The notes below the pieces were generated by a model. That model had not been told where the DNA came from, did not search any database, and saw only the letters and a program-made list of their open reading frames with translations. Positions 8,043 through 17,869 of a stretch of DNA of 64,000 nt are shown in pieces (the first letter of the stretch is position 1; each line of letters begins with the position of its first letter). A program made the position numbers and the translations under genes. Source of the DNA: CAZVPF01 sp964628195 (lineage in GTDB: Bacteria > Planctomycetota > Phycisphaerae > Sedimentisphaerales > Anaerohalosphaeraceae); contig CAZVPF010000015.1 in the NCBI GenBank assembly GCA_964628195.1, positions 1 to 64,000 of the forward strand. Direction: 5' to 3'.

Positions 8043-11000
8043 TTACATATCCTCAGGCTTTGTTTCGGGCGCAGAATCGGGATCGATGATGACTTCGGTG
8101 TCGAAGACAGCCTGTTTGATTCCGAACAGATTCTTTACGTCCTCGATTATCATGTAAAGCGATGGCACGAGAATCAGCGTTATCATCGTAGCGAAAAGCA
8201 CCCCGAAGGCGAGGCTTACAGCCATGGGTATAAGAAAACGCGCCTGAAGTGATTTTTCGAGCATCATAGGAACAAGGCCGCAGAATGTGGTCAGCGTTGT
8301 AAGCAGTATCGGTCTGAACCTTCGCGTTACCGAATCCCTTATTATACGTTGCAGTTTAAGTTCCTTGTCCTGTCGTTCACGGTTGATCAGGTCGATCATT
8401 ATAAGTGAGTCGTTAACTACGATCCCTGTCAGTGCAACGATGCCGAAGATTGAGAGCATTGTAAGGTTGTAGCCCATTATGAGATGGCCTATAAGAGCAC
8501 CGACAAGGCCGAACGGTATCGCCGACATAATAATAACCGGCTGGATATAGCTCCTGAACTGGATCGCCAGAATCGCGAATATCGCCATAAGCGCAACCGA
8601 AGCGCTGGACAAAAGGCTCTTTTGCACTTCTTTCTGTTCCTTCTGCTCCCCCTCTATGTCGTAGTTGAGTCCCGGGTATCTGCTTTGGAGTTCAGGCAGC
8701 ACCTTTGCGAAAAGTTCTGCGTTTATCTCGTTGGCGTTTGCCTCGGATTCCTCCACATCGGCAGTTACGCTTACGACCCTGCGCCGGTTGGAGCGGTCTA
8801 TAGCTGCGTAGCCCCGACCAAGACGCACATCGGCGACAGTTTTAAAAGGAACCTCCGTTCCATCGTTAAGCCTTATCCGCATTTCTTCGATATCACCGAG
8901 ACTTGTTCTCCATTTTTCAGGATATCGAATCATCACACGGATATCGTTGCGGCCGCGCTGTATTCGCTGGACCTCGTCGCCGTAAAATCCCTGCCTGACC
9001 TGGCGGGCCAGGTCCGCAAGTGTAAGGCCCATCGACCTGCCGAGGTCGGTAAGTTCGAGCTTTATCTCGAGTTTACCCGGCTCGAAGCTGTCCTTAATAT
9101 CTGTAACTCCTGCGTAGTTTTTAAGGGCAAGTTTAAAATCTTCCACGGCAGTGAGCAGCTTATCAAAATTCTGATGTGTAAGCTCGATGTTAATCGCCTC
9201 ACCGGCACTGAAGAGGCTGGACTGGAAAGTCAGCGAGGAAATGCCCGGTATCTCGCCCACTTCCTCTCGCCACATGTTCGCCACCATTGAAGAGGGAAAT
9301 CCTTCCCCTCGTTTTTCACCTGCGAGAAGCTCAATATTAACCTCTGCGACATTCGAGCCGGTCCCCGAATCCCGAGGCGGACCGGCACCTGCATCTCTTG
9401 TGAACGGCTGCTCGCCGATTGTGGTTGAGAAATGCTTGACAATCGATGGAGCGCTTTCGGGCCTCTTGGCATCGATCCTCTGCTGTACCCTGAGGGCCGC
9501 TTCTTCAATACGCTCGACGACTTTTACTGTCTGGTCGATAGTTGTGCCCTGCGGCATAGAAAGGGCTGCCCAAACGTTGTCGGCGTCGACTTTTGGCATG
9601 AAAAGGAACTGTATAAATCCGCCTTTGACAAAACCCACAGCCAGCATTAAAACAAAGACACCGACTGCAAGAGTTATATACCTCCATTTAACACATCGCT
9701 GAACAAAGGGCGCGAAAATGTTTTCCACGAAACCTTTCAGCCCGTTCTGAATGCGGGTCCTTACAAAACCGAGGGGCCTGAACAGCGGCCTGCCTACTAC
9801 CGAGCGATTACGGCCGGAAAGGTGGGCAGGGAGTATCAAAAGAGCCTCTACCAGTGAAAACGCAAGTATGCCTATCACGATTTTAGGTATGACACCGATG
9901 AACTTTCCCCAGACACCGTACAAAAACAGCAGCGGAGTAAAGGCGAATATTGTCGTCAGCACCGCCATGGTAACCGGGGCGGCCATCTCGCGGGCCCCGA
10001 GGATTGCAGCCTGTATGGGCTTGTAGCCGGCCTGCATATATGAATAGACGTTTTCACCGACGACGATCGCATCGTCAACGACGATACCAAGCGCGAGGAT
10101 GAAACCGAAAAGCGAGATCATATTGATCGATACGTCCATCACGGGCATAAGCCAGAAAGCGCCCATAAAGGAGATCGGTATGCCCAGCGTGGTCCAGAAG
10201 GCGAGCCGCAAATCCAAAAACAGTGAAAGGATAAGGAACACAAAGATAAGCCCAAGTGCCGCGTTTTTTTCGAGCAGGTGCAGCCGTGACTTAAGCAGCT
10301 CCGAGCGGTCAAACCATGTCGAAATATACACGCCCTCTGGAAGTACCCGGCGCTGATATTCGAGATAATCCATCACCTCATCTGTAAGCTCAAGCAGGTT
10401 CTGGTCACCGATCCTGTAAACCATCAGCCCGGTCGAAGGCATTGAATCGTATCGCGATATAAGATCCGAATCCTCAAAGCCGTCGATAACCGCTGCTATA
10501 TCGCCAAGTCTTATCTCCGTTCCGTCCGGCGCGGTTACCACGACAATCCGCTCATATTCTCTGCCGGTATATCGCTGGCCCTTGGTGCGAATAAGTATCT
10601 CTCCGCCGCGTGTTTTAACGTATCCGCCGGGCAGGTCGAGCGACGAGCGGGCGACCGCACGCGATACGTCATCAAATGAAAGATTGTACTTCCGCAGGGC
10701 CTGTTCCGAGACCTCTATTGATATTTCATATTCCCGTGCACCGCTTATCTCCACCTGCGAGATAATGTCCTTTGCGGTCAGGTCGTCGCGCATCCTTTCT
10801 GCAAGGGCCTTAAGCGTCTTCTCGGAAACATCGCCGTAAATAGCGATATTCACCACCTGCCTGCGGGTAGTGACCTCGTTTATGATCGGTTTTTCGGTCT
10901 CGCCGGGGAATGTTGTTATACGGTTGACCTCGGCTTCGACATCGTCAAGAACCTCTTTCGGATCGTAGCCGTCTTCGACCTCGATAACGACCGTGCCCCA

Positions 11001-11282
11001 GTTCTCCATAGACGTCGAAGTAAGCCTTTTAATGCCCTCGATTCCGGCGACTGCTTCTTCAACCCGGACGACGACGCCCTCTTCAACCTCCTCCGGCGAG
11101 GCACCAAGATATTCGACCTGCACGGTGATTATGTCAACGCTCGTATCGGGAAAAATCTCGATCGTTACACTAAGCAGGCTGATAATGCCGCCAGCGATGA
11201 TAAGTATCATCAGCAGATTTGCTGCGACGTGGTTGGCGGCAAACCATGAAAGCGGGCCTTTTTGCTTGAGTATCTCTTTCAT
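8043..11282 (-). CDS. RND efflux pump inner-membrane transporter (AcrB/HAE1 type)
   Basis: A 1079-residue protein with the RND plan: one N-terminal membrane helix, a large periplasmic loop, a block of helices, then the same order repeated. LGIVVDDAIVVGENV in the fourth helix carries the paired Asp residues of the proton relay (AcrB D407/D408 equivalents). It should export drugs or other small molecules from the periplasm or membrane, driven by the proton gradient. Its start overlaps the membrane-fusion gene stop by one base (TGATG). It is the last gene of the TetR-OMF-MFP-RND operon. The substrate cannot be told from sequence. Confidence 0.92.
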   Translation of the reverse strand: MKEILKQKGPLSWFAANHVAANLLMILIIAGGIISLLSVTIEIFPDTSVDIITVQVEYLGASPEEVEEGVVVRVEEAVAGIEGIKRLTSTSMENWGTVVIEVEDGYDPKEVLDDVEAEVNRITTFPGETEKPIINEVTTRRQVVNIAIYGDVSEKTLKALAERMRDDLTAKDIISQVEISGAREYEISIEVSEQALRKYNLSFDDVSRAVARSSLDLPGGYVKTRGGEILIRTKGQRYTGREYERIVVVTAPDGTEIRLGDIAAVIDGFEDSDLISRYDSMPSTGLMVYRIGDQNLLELTDEVMDYLEYQRRVLPEGVYISTWFDRSELLKSRLHLLEKNAALGLIFVFLILSLFLDLRLAFWTTLGIPISFMGAFWLMPVMDVSINMISLFGFILALGIVVDDAIVVGENVYSYMQAGYKPIQAAILGAREMAAPVTMAVLTTIFAFTPLLFLYGVWGKFIGVIPKIVIGILAFSLVEALLILPAHLSGRNRSVVGRPLFRPLGFVRTRIQNGLKGFVENIFAPFVQRCVKWRYITLAVGVFVLMLAVGFVKGGFIQFLFMPKVDADNVWAALSMPQGTTIDQTVKVVERIEEAALRVQQRIDAKRPESAPSIVKHFSTTIGEQPFTRDAGAGPPRDSGTGSNVAEVNIELLAGEKRGEGFPSSMVANMWREEVGEIPGISSLTFQSSLFSAGEAINIELTHQNFDKLLTAVEDFKLALKNYAGVTDIKDSFEPGKLEIKLELTDLGRSMGLTLADLARQVRQGFYGDEVQRIQRGRNDIRVMIRYPEKWRTSLGDIEEMRIRLNDGTEVPFKTVADVRLGRGYAAIDRSNRRRVVSVTADVEESEANANEINAELFAKVLPELQSRYPGLNYDIEGEQKEQKEVQKSLLSSASVALMAIFAILAIQFRSYIQPVIIMSAIPFGLVGALIGHLIMGYNLTMLSIFGIVALTGIVVNDSLIMIDLINRERQDKELKLQRIIRDSVTRRFRPILLTTLTTFCGLVPMMLEKSLQARFLIPMAVSLAFGVLFATMITLILVPSLYMIIEDVKNLFGIKQAVFDTEVIIDPDSAPETKPEDM

Positions 11283-12508
11283 CAGTCGCCGGCTCCAGTT
11301 TCCTGTATAACAGTTTTTGTATTCGTCTGTTCTATCGCGACACGTATGTCCATTTTGTCAACGACCGCCTCGAGCGGTGTGGTAACAATTATATCACCCC
11401 CGCTTATCCCCGTGGTTATAAATGCAGTTTCACGGTCCTTGCGTATGACCCGGACGGGCTGAATGTGCAGCTTCGAGTCGTTTACAACCCATAGAACATT
11501 TCCTTCATGCACGGCATGGCGCGGGACCCTGGTAACATTCCGGACATGCCTGCCCTGAATTTCAACCTCCGCGAACATGCCCGGTGTTAGAGGCGGCTTT
11601 GAATTTGCCCGCTCGAAAGGTTCGGGCACTTCCACGACAACGTTTACAACCCGTGAAACCGGATCGATCTGGCCCTGGGTGCGGGTAACGTAACCGTCCC
11701 AGGTGACGTGCCTTCCGGCAAAGTTCGCTTTGACAACTGCACGGGGCATATCATCCCTGCCGATATTTCCGACAAGCAAAGGCATTTCAAGCCATTCAAA
11801 CTGCTCGTCCTCAAGGGGGACAACTATTTCCACCGCTTCAGTTGAGTATGCCGTACCGATCGGCTGACCGGGTGTAATGTACTGACCGACATCGACCGAT
11901 TCGGATGACACCCTCCCGTCGAAATCAAGCGTAATTGTTGTCCTGGCAAGGTTAAGCTTCGCAGTCTCCAGGCTTGCCATTGCGGCTGCAAGCTCGGCCT
12001 GTGCCTGGGCGATCTGCGGCTTGCGCAATACGAGCTCGGAAGTAGGCGCTTTGCCCGGGTTAAGCTGCTGCCATTCCCTCTTTGCGACCTCGGCCTCGGA
12101 AAGCTCCCTGTCAAGGGCTACCTCCGCTCGTGCCACTTGAGCCCGTGCGCTTTGAACCGCGAGTTCATAATCGGCACGTTCGATCTGTAAAAGCGTTTCG
12201 CCGGCTTTGAAAAAACCTCCGTCATAAAACTCGCTGTGCGTTTGAACAATTCTGCCCGAAACCTGGGGCACTATCTGGACCTGCTGTTTGGGTCTTACGG
12301 TTCCATAGCCGGTCACCGTCATGTTTATATCCTGCGAGTTAACCTTGATCGCGTTGACCAGCGGAGCCTGTGCCTCGAACTTCTGCTTTTGGGGCGGCTT
12401 CTTCAGGGCGGTGAGAAACTTTACCATCCAGACCCCGAAAAACAATATCACCACTACAATGAGAAGCTGTATTGCCGCTTTTCTATATTTTGCGAATTTC
12501 CCGGCCAT
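11282..12508 (-). CDS. RND periplasmic membrane-fusion protein (HlyD/AcrA type)
   Basis: 408 residues. An N-terminal membrane anchor (LLIVVVILFFGVWMVKFL, about 14-31) is followed by a lipoyl-like half, a helical hairpin (about 130-180, with repeated Ala/Glu heptads), the second lipoyl half (DFDGRVSSESVDVGQYITPG) and a beta-barrel region. It links the RND pump to the outer-membrane channel. The gene follows the outer-membrane lipoprotein gene directly, with no spacer between stop and start, and overlaps the pump by one base. It uses a membrane anchor where AcrA has a lipid anchor. Confidence 0.9.
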   Translation of the reverse strand: MAGKFAKYRKAAIQLLIVVVILFFGVWMVKFLTALKKPPQKQKFEAQAPLVNAIKVNSQDINMTVTGYGTVRPKQQVQIVPQVSGRIVQTHSEFYDGGFFKAGETLLQIERADYELAVQSARAQVARAEVALDRELSEAEVAKREWQQLNPGKAPTSELVLRKPQIAQAQAELAAAMASLETAKLNLARTTITLDFDGRVSSESVDVGQYITPGQPIGTAYSTEAVEIVVPLEDEQFEWLEMPLLVGNIGRDDMPRAVVKANFAGRHVTWDGYVTRTQGQIDPVSRVVNVVVEVPEPFERANSKPPLTPGMFAEVEIQGRHVRNVTRVPRHAVHEGNVLWVVNDSKLHIQPVRVIRKDRETAFITTGISGGDIIVTTPLEAVVDKMDIRVAIEQTNTKTVIQETGAGD

Positions 12509-14020
12509 TTAATTCTCCTGCCAATATTCGATTTCCACTGTATTTTCATTCCGGGTTTGCCCGTGCCCGACAAGCCCCCAGTCACCGCCGAGTGCAAGAT
12601 GCAGATCGACCCGCGTGCTCCACAAGCCGCCCCTGGCGACGGCAAGTTCGTTTTCCGCCAGTCGGCGGCGGCGTTCCGTCTCGAGGACCTCTATAACCGA
12701 ACCGACCCCCCTGCTGTATCTTTCCCGCGCAAGCTTTTCGGCTTGCTGTGCCTGGTCAAGTCTGTCGACAAGATGCCCTATTCGCTGCCTGAGCAATTGT
12801 TCTGCGACCAGCGCGTCCTCCACCTCTGCAAATGCGGTCAATATCTGCTGGGAATATTGTGCCGCTGCTGCCCGGACCGCTGCCTTTGAGGCCCTGACAT
12901 CTGCCCGCAGCGTTCCGCCACGCCATAGAGGCGCACTTATGCCGGTTATAAGCGACCACACTTTGTTCTCGACATCGAATACGTGTTCGATATCGTCCGA
13001 GCGTGTCCCGCCCGATGCGGTAAGGGTAAGGTCCGGGTAAAGTGATGCAACGCTTACACCAACCCGTTCGGTGGCGGCAATAAGCTGATGTTCCGCGGCG
13101 AGTAAATCAGGACGCCTGTCAAGAAGCGAAGCGGCAAGCCCTGCTGGGACAGCTTCCGGGGCCGGCATGGCGGGCAGTGTCAATCCGGGCATAGCTGCTG
13201 CGCCCGGGCGACGGCCGAGAAGCACATCCAGAGCGTGCCTTGCATCCGAGAGCGATTTTTCTATCTCTAAAAGCGTCGCCTTTGACGAGGCAAGGTTCTC
13301 CCTCGCGAGGTAAACATCCACCGGGCTTACAAGACCGTTTTCGTAGCGGCGTTCTATAATCTCGAGGCTTCGCTGCCAGTTCTCAATATTATAGTTTGCG
13401 ATCCGCAGCAGCCGATGCTGTGTTGAAATTGTTATCCGTGTCTTAACGACCTGCGCGATTAACGTATGTGCAAGGGCCAGCCGCGAATACCCGGTTGCGA
13501 ACAGGTCGTTAAATGCGGCTGCTTCACCGCGTTTGAGCTTTCCGAAAACGTCGAACACATAACTAATGTTAAGGTCCTGTGAATACGTAGTGGTGGTTGA
13601 ATTTATCCGCCTGCTGCCCAGGCCCGCGAATGAGGACAGCGCACGCGTCCTGCCCGCGCTGTATGAAATATCCGGAAGACGCAAGCCCTTTGCCCTTTCG
13701 AGAAGTGCCTGCGACCTTTCAAGATTTGCCGTTGCCGCAATAAGCGAACGGTTGTTTTGCAGCGCCGCGTCCACCAGGACCGGGATGCACGGGTCGCCGA
13801 GATCGGCCCACCACTTGCCCGAACTCAAAGGGAGGTTCGGGTCGTACCACTGCTCGGGGAGGTTCTCGAATTTCGAAATGTCGTCTGCGATGGTGTCGGG
13901 CCTTGTATAATCCGGACCGACCATGCAGCCGGAAACAGACAGCAGAAAAAATGCGAAGCAAATCGCAAGAATATTAAACTGCAAAACCTTATTGAAAAAT
14001 TTTTGCTTTTTGTGAGGCAT
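12509..14020 (-). CDS. Outer-membrane efflux lipoprotein (NodT/OprM type)
   Basis: 503 residues with a signal peptide ending in the lipobox LLSVSGC (Cys near 32), followed by MVGPDYTRP, the usual opening of NodT-family channel lipoproteins. Two long TolC-type repeats are visible; the second ends with RYSRGVGSVIEVLETERRR, the conserved tail helix that follows the pattern YxxGxxSxxxVLxA. It would form the trimeric outer-membrane channel of the pump. It sits between the TetR gene (two-base gap) and the fusion-protein gene. A terminal tail after about 480 is divergent. Confidence 0.9.
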   Translation of the reverse strand: MPHKKQKFFNKVLQFNILAICFAFFLLSVSGCMVGPDYTRPDTIADDISKFENLPEQWYDPNLPLSSGKWWADLGDPCIPVLVDAALQNNRSLIAATANLERSQALLERAKGLRLPDISYSAGRTRALSSFAGLGSRRINSTTTTYSQDLNISYVFDVFGKLKRGEAAAFNDLFATGYSRLALAHTLIAQVVKTRITISTQHRLLRIANYNIENWQRSLEIIERRYENGLVSPVDVYLARENLASSKATLLEIEKSLSDARHALDVLLGRRPGAAAMPGLTLPAMPAPEAVPAGLAASLLDRRPDLLAAEHQLIAATERVGVSVASLYPDLTLTASGGTRSDDIEHVFDVENKVWSLITGISAPLWRGGTLRADVRASKAAVRAAAAQYSQQILTAFAEVEDALVAEQLLRQRIGHLVDRLDQAQQAEKLARERYSRGVGSVIEVLETERRRRLAENELAVARGGLWSTRVDLHLALGGDWGLVGHGQTRNENTVEIEYWQEN

Positions 14021-14022
14021 TG

Positions 14023-14691
14023 TCAGGACTTCCTTTCAATTGACCTGATTGCCGCTGCAGTAAATTCAACAATATGCTCTACAAACTTTTTTCGTTCGAG
14101 TATTTTTTTCTGGCCGGCATTTGAGAGCATGACCTCAACCCTTAAAATGTGAATAAGCTGGCCAATGTAAGAATGGATGCAAAGCATGATTTTTTCCTCG
14201 CTTAAATTCGGGCAGAACTCTCGGACGGCGGGGATGAACTTTTCCATGACCGGGCCTATTGCGTAGTCATAGAAAACCGTTCTTTCCAGCCGCGGAACCA
14301 GCATTTCCCATGTTATGAGTTTCATAAGGGCGATACTTTTTTCATCTGTGCCGAAAGGTTCGAGAAATGCCGCTGCGAATGAATTCAGCAGCTTTTCCAG
14401 GGTCCTTTGATCTTCGACCGCTGACATAACAGAGTCGATACTGGCGACGCGTATGTCTCGAATCAGTTTTAGCCGGCTGATGAAGAGTGCCTGGTAGAGC
14501 TTTTCCTTGGAGCCGAAATGGTAATTGACCGCAGCTACGTTGCAGCCGGCTTTTTGGGTTATCTCCCGCACGGAAGTGCCGTCAAACCCCTTTTCACCAA
14601 AAAGAGACTCCGCCGCCCAAAGCAGACGGTCGCAAACGGTGATACCGGTTTCGTTTATGTCCATATTTTGTTTACTATTTAAATCGTTCAT
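14023..14691 (-). CDS. TetR-family repressor of the efflux operon
   Basis: 222 residues. The N-terminal helix-turn-helix (about residues 20-66) reads ITQKAGCNVAAVNYHFGSKE, a close match to the TetR recognition-helix pattern ending Y-x-H-F-x-x-K. The C-terminal half is helical and should bind a ligand; it resembles the CecR/DUF1956 type. As first gene of the operon it likely represses its own promoter and the pump genes until a pump substrate binds. An inverted repeat sits in the promoter just upstream, which supports self-regulation. Confidence 0.88.
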   Translation of the reverse strand: MNDLNSKQNMDINETGITVCDRLLWAAESLFGEKGFDGTSVREITQKAGCNVAAVNYHFGSKEKLYQALFISRLKLIRDIRVASIDSVMSAVEDQRTLEKLLNSFAAAFLEPFGTDEKSIALMKLITWEMLVPRLERTVFYDYAIGPVMEKFIPAVREFCPNLSEEKIMLCIHSYIGQLIHILRVEVMLSNAGQKKILERKKFVEHIVEFTAAAIRSIERKS

Positions 14692-14718
14692 TTTTGCTCA
14701 TTGACAAACATCTGTTTC

Positions 14719-14743
14719 AAACGATAGAATAAAACAATCGTTT
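14719..14743. promoter_or_regulatory. Probable TetR operator
   Basis: AAACGAT (14719-14725) and ATCGTTT (14737-14743) form a perfect 7-base inverted repeat over an 11-base spacer. It covers the -10 element and the adjoining spacer of the efflux promoter, so a bound repressor would block RNA polymerase. Confidence 0.65.
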
Positions 14744-14754
14744 AATTATGTCAA
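14726..14754 (-). promoter_or_regulatory. Efflux operon promoter
   Basis: On the minus strand: TTGACA (14754-14749), exactly 17 bases, TATTCT (14731-14726). The -35 is consensus. It drives the TetR-OMF-MFP-RND genes and overlaps the inverted-repeat operator. Confidence 0.75.
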
Positions 14755-14906
14755 CTGTTTTTTTATATTTTACAAAAATCTTTAATATTGTGGATTAATG
14801 TCCCCAGCAAGCTGCTTTTTACATAATTTTATTTATTGACAATCTACCCTGAATGTCCGATAATTAAATAAAAGAGGAAAAAATTGTTTTGTCAGCGGAG
14901 AGTCTT

Positions 14907-15818
14907 ATGCGGCTGTCGATAAGCAAAGAAGGCAAAACGGTAAATGAGCTGCTCTTTGAAAAGGGCCCCATATACATCGGAAGGCAGATGGGCAGCCAGG
15001 TATTTCTGCCCGAAAGACAGGTTTCACGTCAGCATGCGGTTATTTACCAGGCCAAGAACCAGGTCTGGATGGTTGAGGACCTTGATTCATCAAACAAGAC
15101 ATACCTTAATGATCAGGCTATACATAAGTCGCAGCTTCAGCAAGGCGACGAAATACGTATTTCCGATTACAACATGAAAGTTCTCTTTGATAATGACGGC
15201 AGGGATCCTCGGTTTTCGGGCAAGATTGGCGAAACGGTTATGGGGGAGACTATTTCAGGCGACTCACTGCTTGAGCAGAGCCTGGCAACTGCCAGCCACG
15301 AGGTGCGTCATGACCGGCTGGTAAGGAATGTTTCATCGAAAGACGCGCCGCTGAAGATTACGACCCGCCGGCTGAAGGACTTTGCCGAGGCCTGCGAACG
15401 TATATGCAGGAGTATGGACCCGACGGAACTTCACGGTGTGGTTATCGAATTGCTTTTGAACCAGCTAAGGGCGAATGAGGCATGGGCAGGGCTTAGAAAA
15501 GCTGCCGACGGACCGATGCAGGTCCAGGGCGGCAGGAGGATCGACACAAGGCGCGTTGAACAGGACGGGCTGGCCCTAAACGACGCGATACCGGAAGCCA
15601 TTGAAAAGCATGAATACCTGTTGTTTCCGCAGGTTTGGAAACAGGAAGGCGACCCGAAGGTCCGCTCGGCGGTAATAGTGCCGGTCATGGCAGGCAAAAA
15701 ATGCTTCGGTGTTTTATACGCCGACAACTCGCTCGAACACGAGCATTACGACGTAAGTGACCTTGATTACTTGATAGTGCTGTCAACGCATATCGCGGCT
15801 GTATTGCAGTACATCTGA
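14907..15818 (+). CDS. FHA-GAF domain signalling protein
   Basis: About 303 residues. The N-terminal FHA domain (about 10-95) has the GR...SRQH core (YIGRQMGSQVFL, then RQVSRQHAVI) that binds phosphothreonine peptides. After a linker, the C-terminal half (about 160-303) reads as a GAF-type sensor domain ending AVIVPVMAGKKCFGVLYADN. No kinase, phosphatase or cyclase is attached, so it is probably an adaptor reading Ser/Thr phosphorylation plus a second signal. ATG 14907 lies six bases after GGAG; TTG 14889, behind AGAGGA, would add six residues. It stands alone between divergent or convergent neighbours. Confidence 0.8.
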   Translation: MRLSISKEGKTVNELLFEKGPIYIGRQMGSQVFLPERQVSRQHAVIYQAKNQVWMVEDLDSSNKTYLNDQAIHKSQLQQGDEIRISDYNMKVLFDNDGRDPRFSGKIGETVMGETISGDSLLEQSLATASHEVRHDRLVRNVSSKDAPLKITTRRLKDFAEACERICRSMDPTELHGVVIELLLNQLRANEAWAGLRKAADGPMQVQGGRRIDTRRVEQDGLALNDAIPEAIEKHEYLLFPQVWKQEGDPKVRSAVIVPVMAGKKCFGVLYADNSLEHEHYDVSDLDYLIVLSTHIAAVLQYI

Positions 15819-15918
15819 ACTGCCATTATCTGTTATCTTTTGCCTGTCAACCCATTCACCCCTTATGCCTCATGGGTATGCCCCAGATCAAGAATTTAAC
15901 CCAAATACCTGACAGGCG

Positions 15919-17769
15919 CTACCGGTACTCTGTTGGGAAATCTGATTTTAGACCAATCTTATCATATTGCATGCGGGACTTATCGAATCCAGGCCTCCAG
16001 CTAACGTTTTCGGTAACAGCTGACTGTTCATTCTCTTTGCCGTTGGAGCGGAACTGTTTATTGTGCACGTTCGTGATCTGGAAGTCTACAAAACGTTGAT
16101 GCATAGTCTGACCGGGCCAATCGAGGAATATGCCGTCCGGCGGGATGTCCTTCATGTGCGGGGCGGCCCGAGTGTTGTCTATGGTGATCTGCCGATACGA
16201 ATTGGTATAGGGACCATTCTCCTTGTTGACCAACGCAGCATGAATCGGAGCACAGTCCCCGCTGTCTTGGGAGCAATCGTAAATCCGTAGATACTTAAAC
16301 AGGTTCCCCCCGGAGGGCGGACGGTTCGTTGCCGTGTTCGTTGGGGTCTGAGATGTGAAGCTCTCCGGGACGGAATTACCGCGCAGGGTGATCGCATAGC
16401 GTGGGGAGCGGAAAAGTTCAAAATGGGAAATTTCATTATCGCTTGCACTGTACATGTTAATACAGGCGCAATAGATTGAGAGCTGGCCGACATCATGGAT
16501 TTTGTTATTGCTCAATATGTTATGCTCAACGCGCGCCGCGTCCCCCGACTGCTCCATTACCGGAGCCGACCAGTTGCTAAGTGTGATCCCGTTGACGCCC
16601 ATCTGCTCGATCCAGCATCCGTAAACCAAGTGATGCCTGTTCTGCCCCACCATCATGATTCCATTGCGCCCGGAGTTCTTAAGATGACAGTTGCGAATCG
16701 TGATGCGCCCGGCGTTGTTCATCCAGACCAGGGCATGGTCCGTGTAACCCCATTCCTGTGCCCACCAGAAACGTGTGGGTGAGATGGCTTTTGTGTATTC
16801 AAGAGCCAGTCCGTCAACTTCAATATCATGCACGGGATCATCAAACGAAGCACCTTCGAAGCGAAGTATGTCCTCCAACACAGGCAGCACGATGTCCAAA
16901 TCGTCGGGGTGTCCTTTTGATTGCGGGACCAGATAGAGGGCTTTTTCGGTGGTATCGAAATAAAACTCGCCGGGAGCATCCAGAAATGCACGGTGCTCCT
17001 CCAGGAAATATCGGGCCCTGGCCCTGTCCCCTTTTGCTTCCCCGTAGGAGGGAACCATCGGCGTGTCGTCTCTGTCATTGTTAAAGGTTATTCTTCCGGT
17101 TGACCGATCAATCCTGGTGATTGAGCAGATCCAGCGGTGCCAGTCGCATTTACCCCAGGGAAAGATGTTGATCTTCATGGTTGCGAATTCGGAGGGCACC
17201 TTGGCGAGATCCTCTTGCCGGGCGATAATCCAGCTCTCTGTCGGGGTGGCTTGTTTCTTAGTTGATCCAGTTATTGAACTGAGATATGCGCCCGCGGCGG
17301 TGGGGAACTCGCGTTCATACACATAATTGGGATATCTGGCCTTGCGGATACGTTTGCCGGTTTCGTAGAGCGTGTGGCAGGTCCGGTTTTCGGGCAGGTG
17401 GATTTTCCATGTTTTGGAATCGACTTTAGTCCAGCCCGTAAGTCGTTTGCCGCCAAGCAGCCGGGCTTTGCCGGGGCCTTCGGAGCTGCGGTAGATGACT
17501 TTGCAGCCGTTGGCGCCGCTATCCTCGTTGGTGAAAGTGATGGTCTTGTCGAGAATGTAATCGCCGGCGGCAATGTGAACAGTTATGTTATCTGTCATGG
17601 ATTTATTTATTTTGCGGACGGATCGCTGAGCGCGGTGGATGGTCCGGAAAGGTTTAGCGGCAGTGCCAGGGTTGGCATCCGAGCCTTTAGGACTGACGTA
17701 ATAGTCACGAGCCGGGCAGGCAAAGGCGAAAGTGAGAATAATGGTCAGAACAAGTGCTTTAGTATGCAT
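15919..17769 (-). CDS. Secreted right-handed beta-helix protein, GH141-like
   Basis: 616 residues with a signal peptide (1-20) and then DYYVSPKGSDANPGTAAKPF, the common opening of secreted parallel beta-helix carbohydrate enzymes such as GH141 fucosidases/xylanases. Asn-rich beta-helix coils run through about 330-530 (for example GRITIRNCHLKNSGRNGIMM). A catalytic role on a polysaccharide is likely given the sulfatases and glycosidases nearby, but the family is assigned by resemblance only; a lyase is an alternative. ATG 17769 sits eight bases after AGAGG. It is on the same strand as the purine permease upstream, with a 100-base gap, so probably a separate unit. Confidence 0.65.
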   Translation of the reverse strand: MHTKALVLTIILTFAFACPARDYYVSPKGSDANPGTAAKPFRTIHRAQRSVRKINKSMTDNITVHIAAGDYILDKTITFTNEDSGANGCKVIYRSSEGPGKARLLGGKRLTGWTKVDSKTWKIHLPENRTCHTLYETGKRIRKARYPNYVYEREFPTAAGAYLSSITGSTKKQATPTESWIIARQEDLAKVPSEFATMKINIFPWGKCDWHRWICSITRIDRSTGRITFNNDRDDTPMVPSYGEAKGDRARARYFLEEHRAFLDAPGEFYFDTTEKALYLVPQSKGHPDDLDIVLPVLEDILRFEGASFDDPVHDIEVDGLALEYTKAISPTRFWWAQEWGYTDHALVWMNNAGRITIRNCHLKNSGRNGIMMVGQNRHHLVYGCWIEQMGVNGITLSNWSAPVMEQSGDAARVEHNILSNNKIHDVGQLSIYCACINMYSASDNEISHFELFRSPRYAITLRGNSVPESFTSQTPTNTATNRPPSGGNLFKYLRIYDCSQDSGDCAPIHAALVNKENGPYTNSYRQITIDNTRAAPHMKDIPPDGIFLDWPGQTMHQRFVDFQITNVHNKQFRSNGKENEQSAVTENVSWRPGFDKSRMQYDKIGLKSDFPTEYR

Positions 17770-17869
17770 CTTGGTTACCTCTTTTTAGTTAACAATTCCC
17801 AGATACTCGACTTAAGTATCATAAGTGAATCCTTAAAAAAAACAAGGGTTTTTTAAAATTCCAATATTA

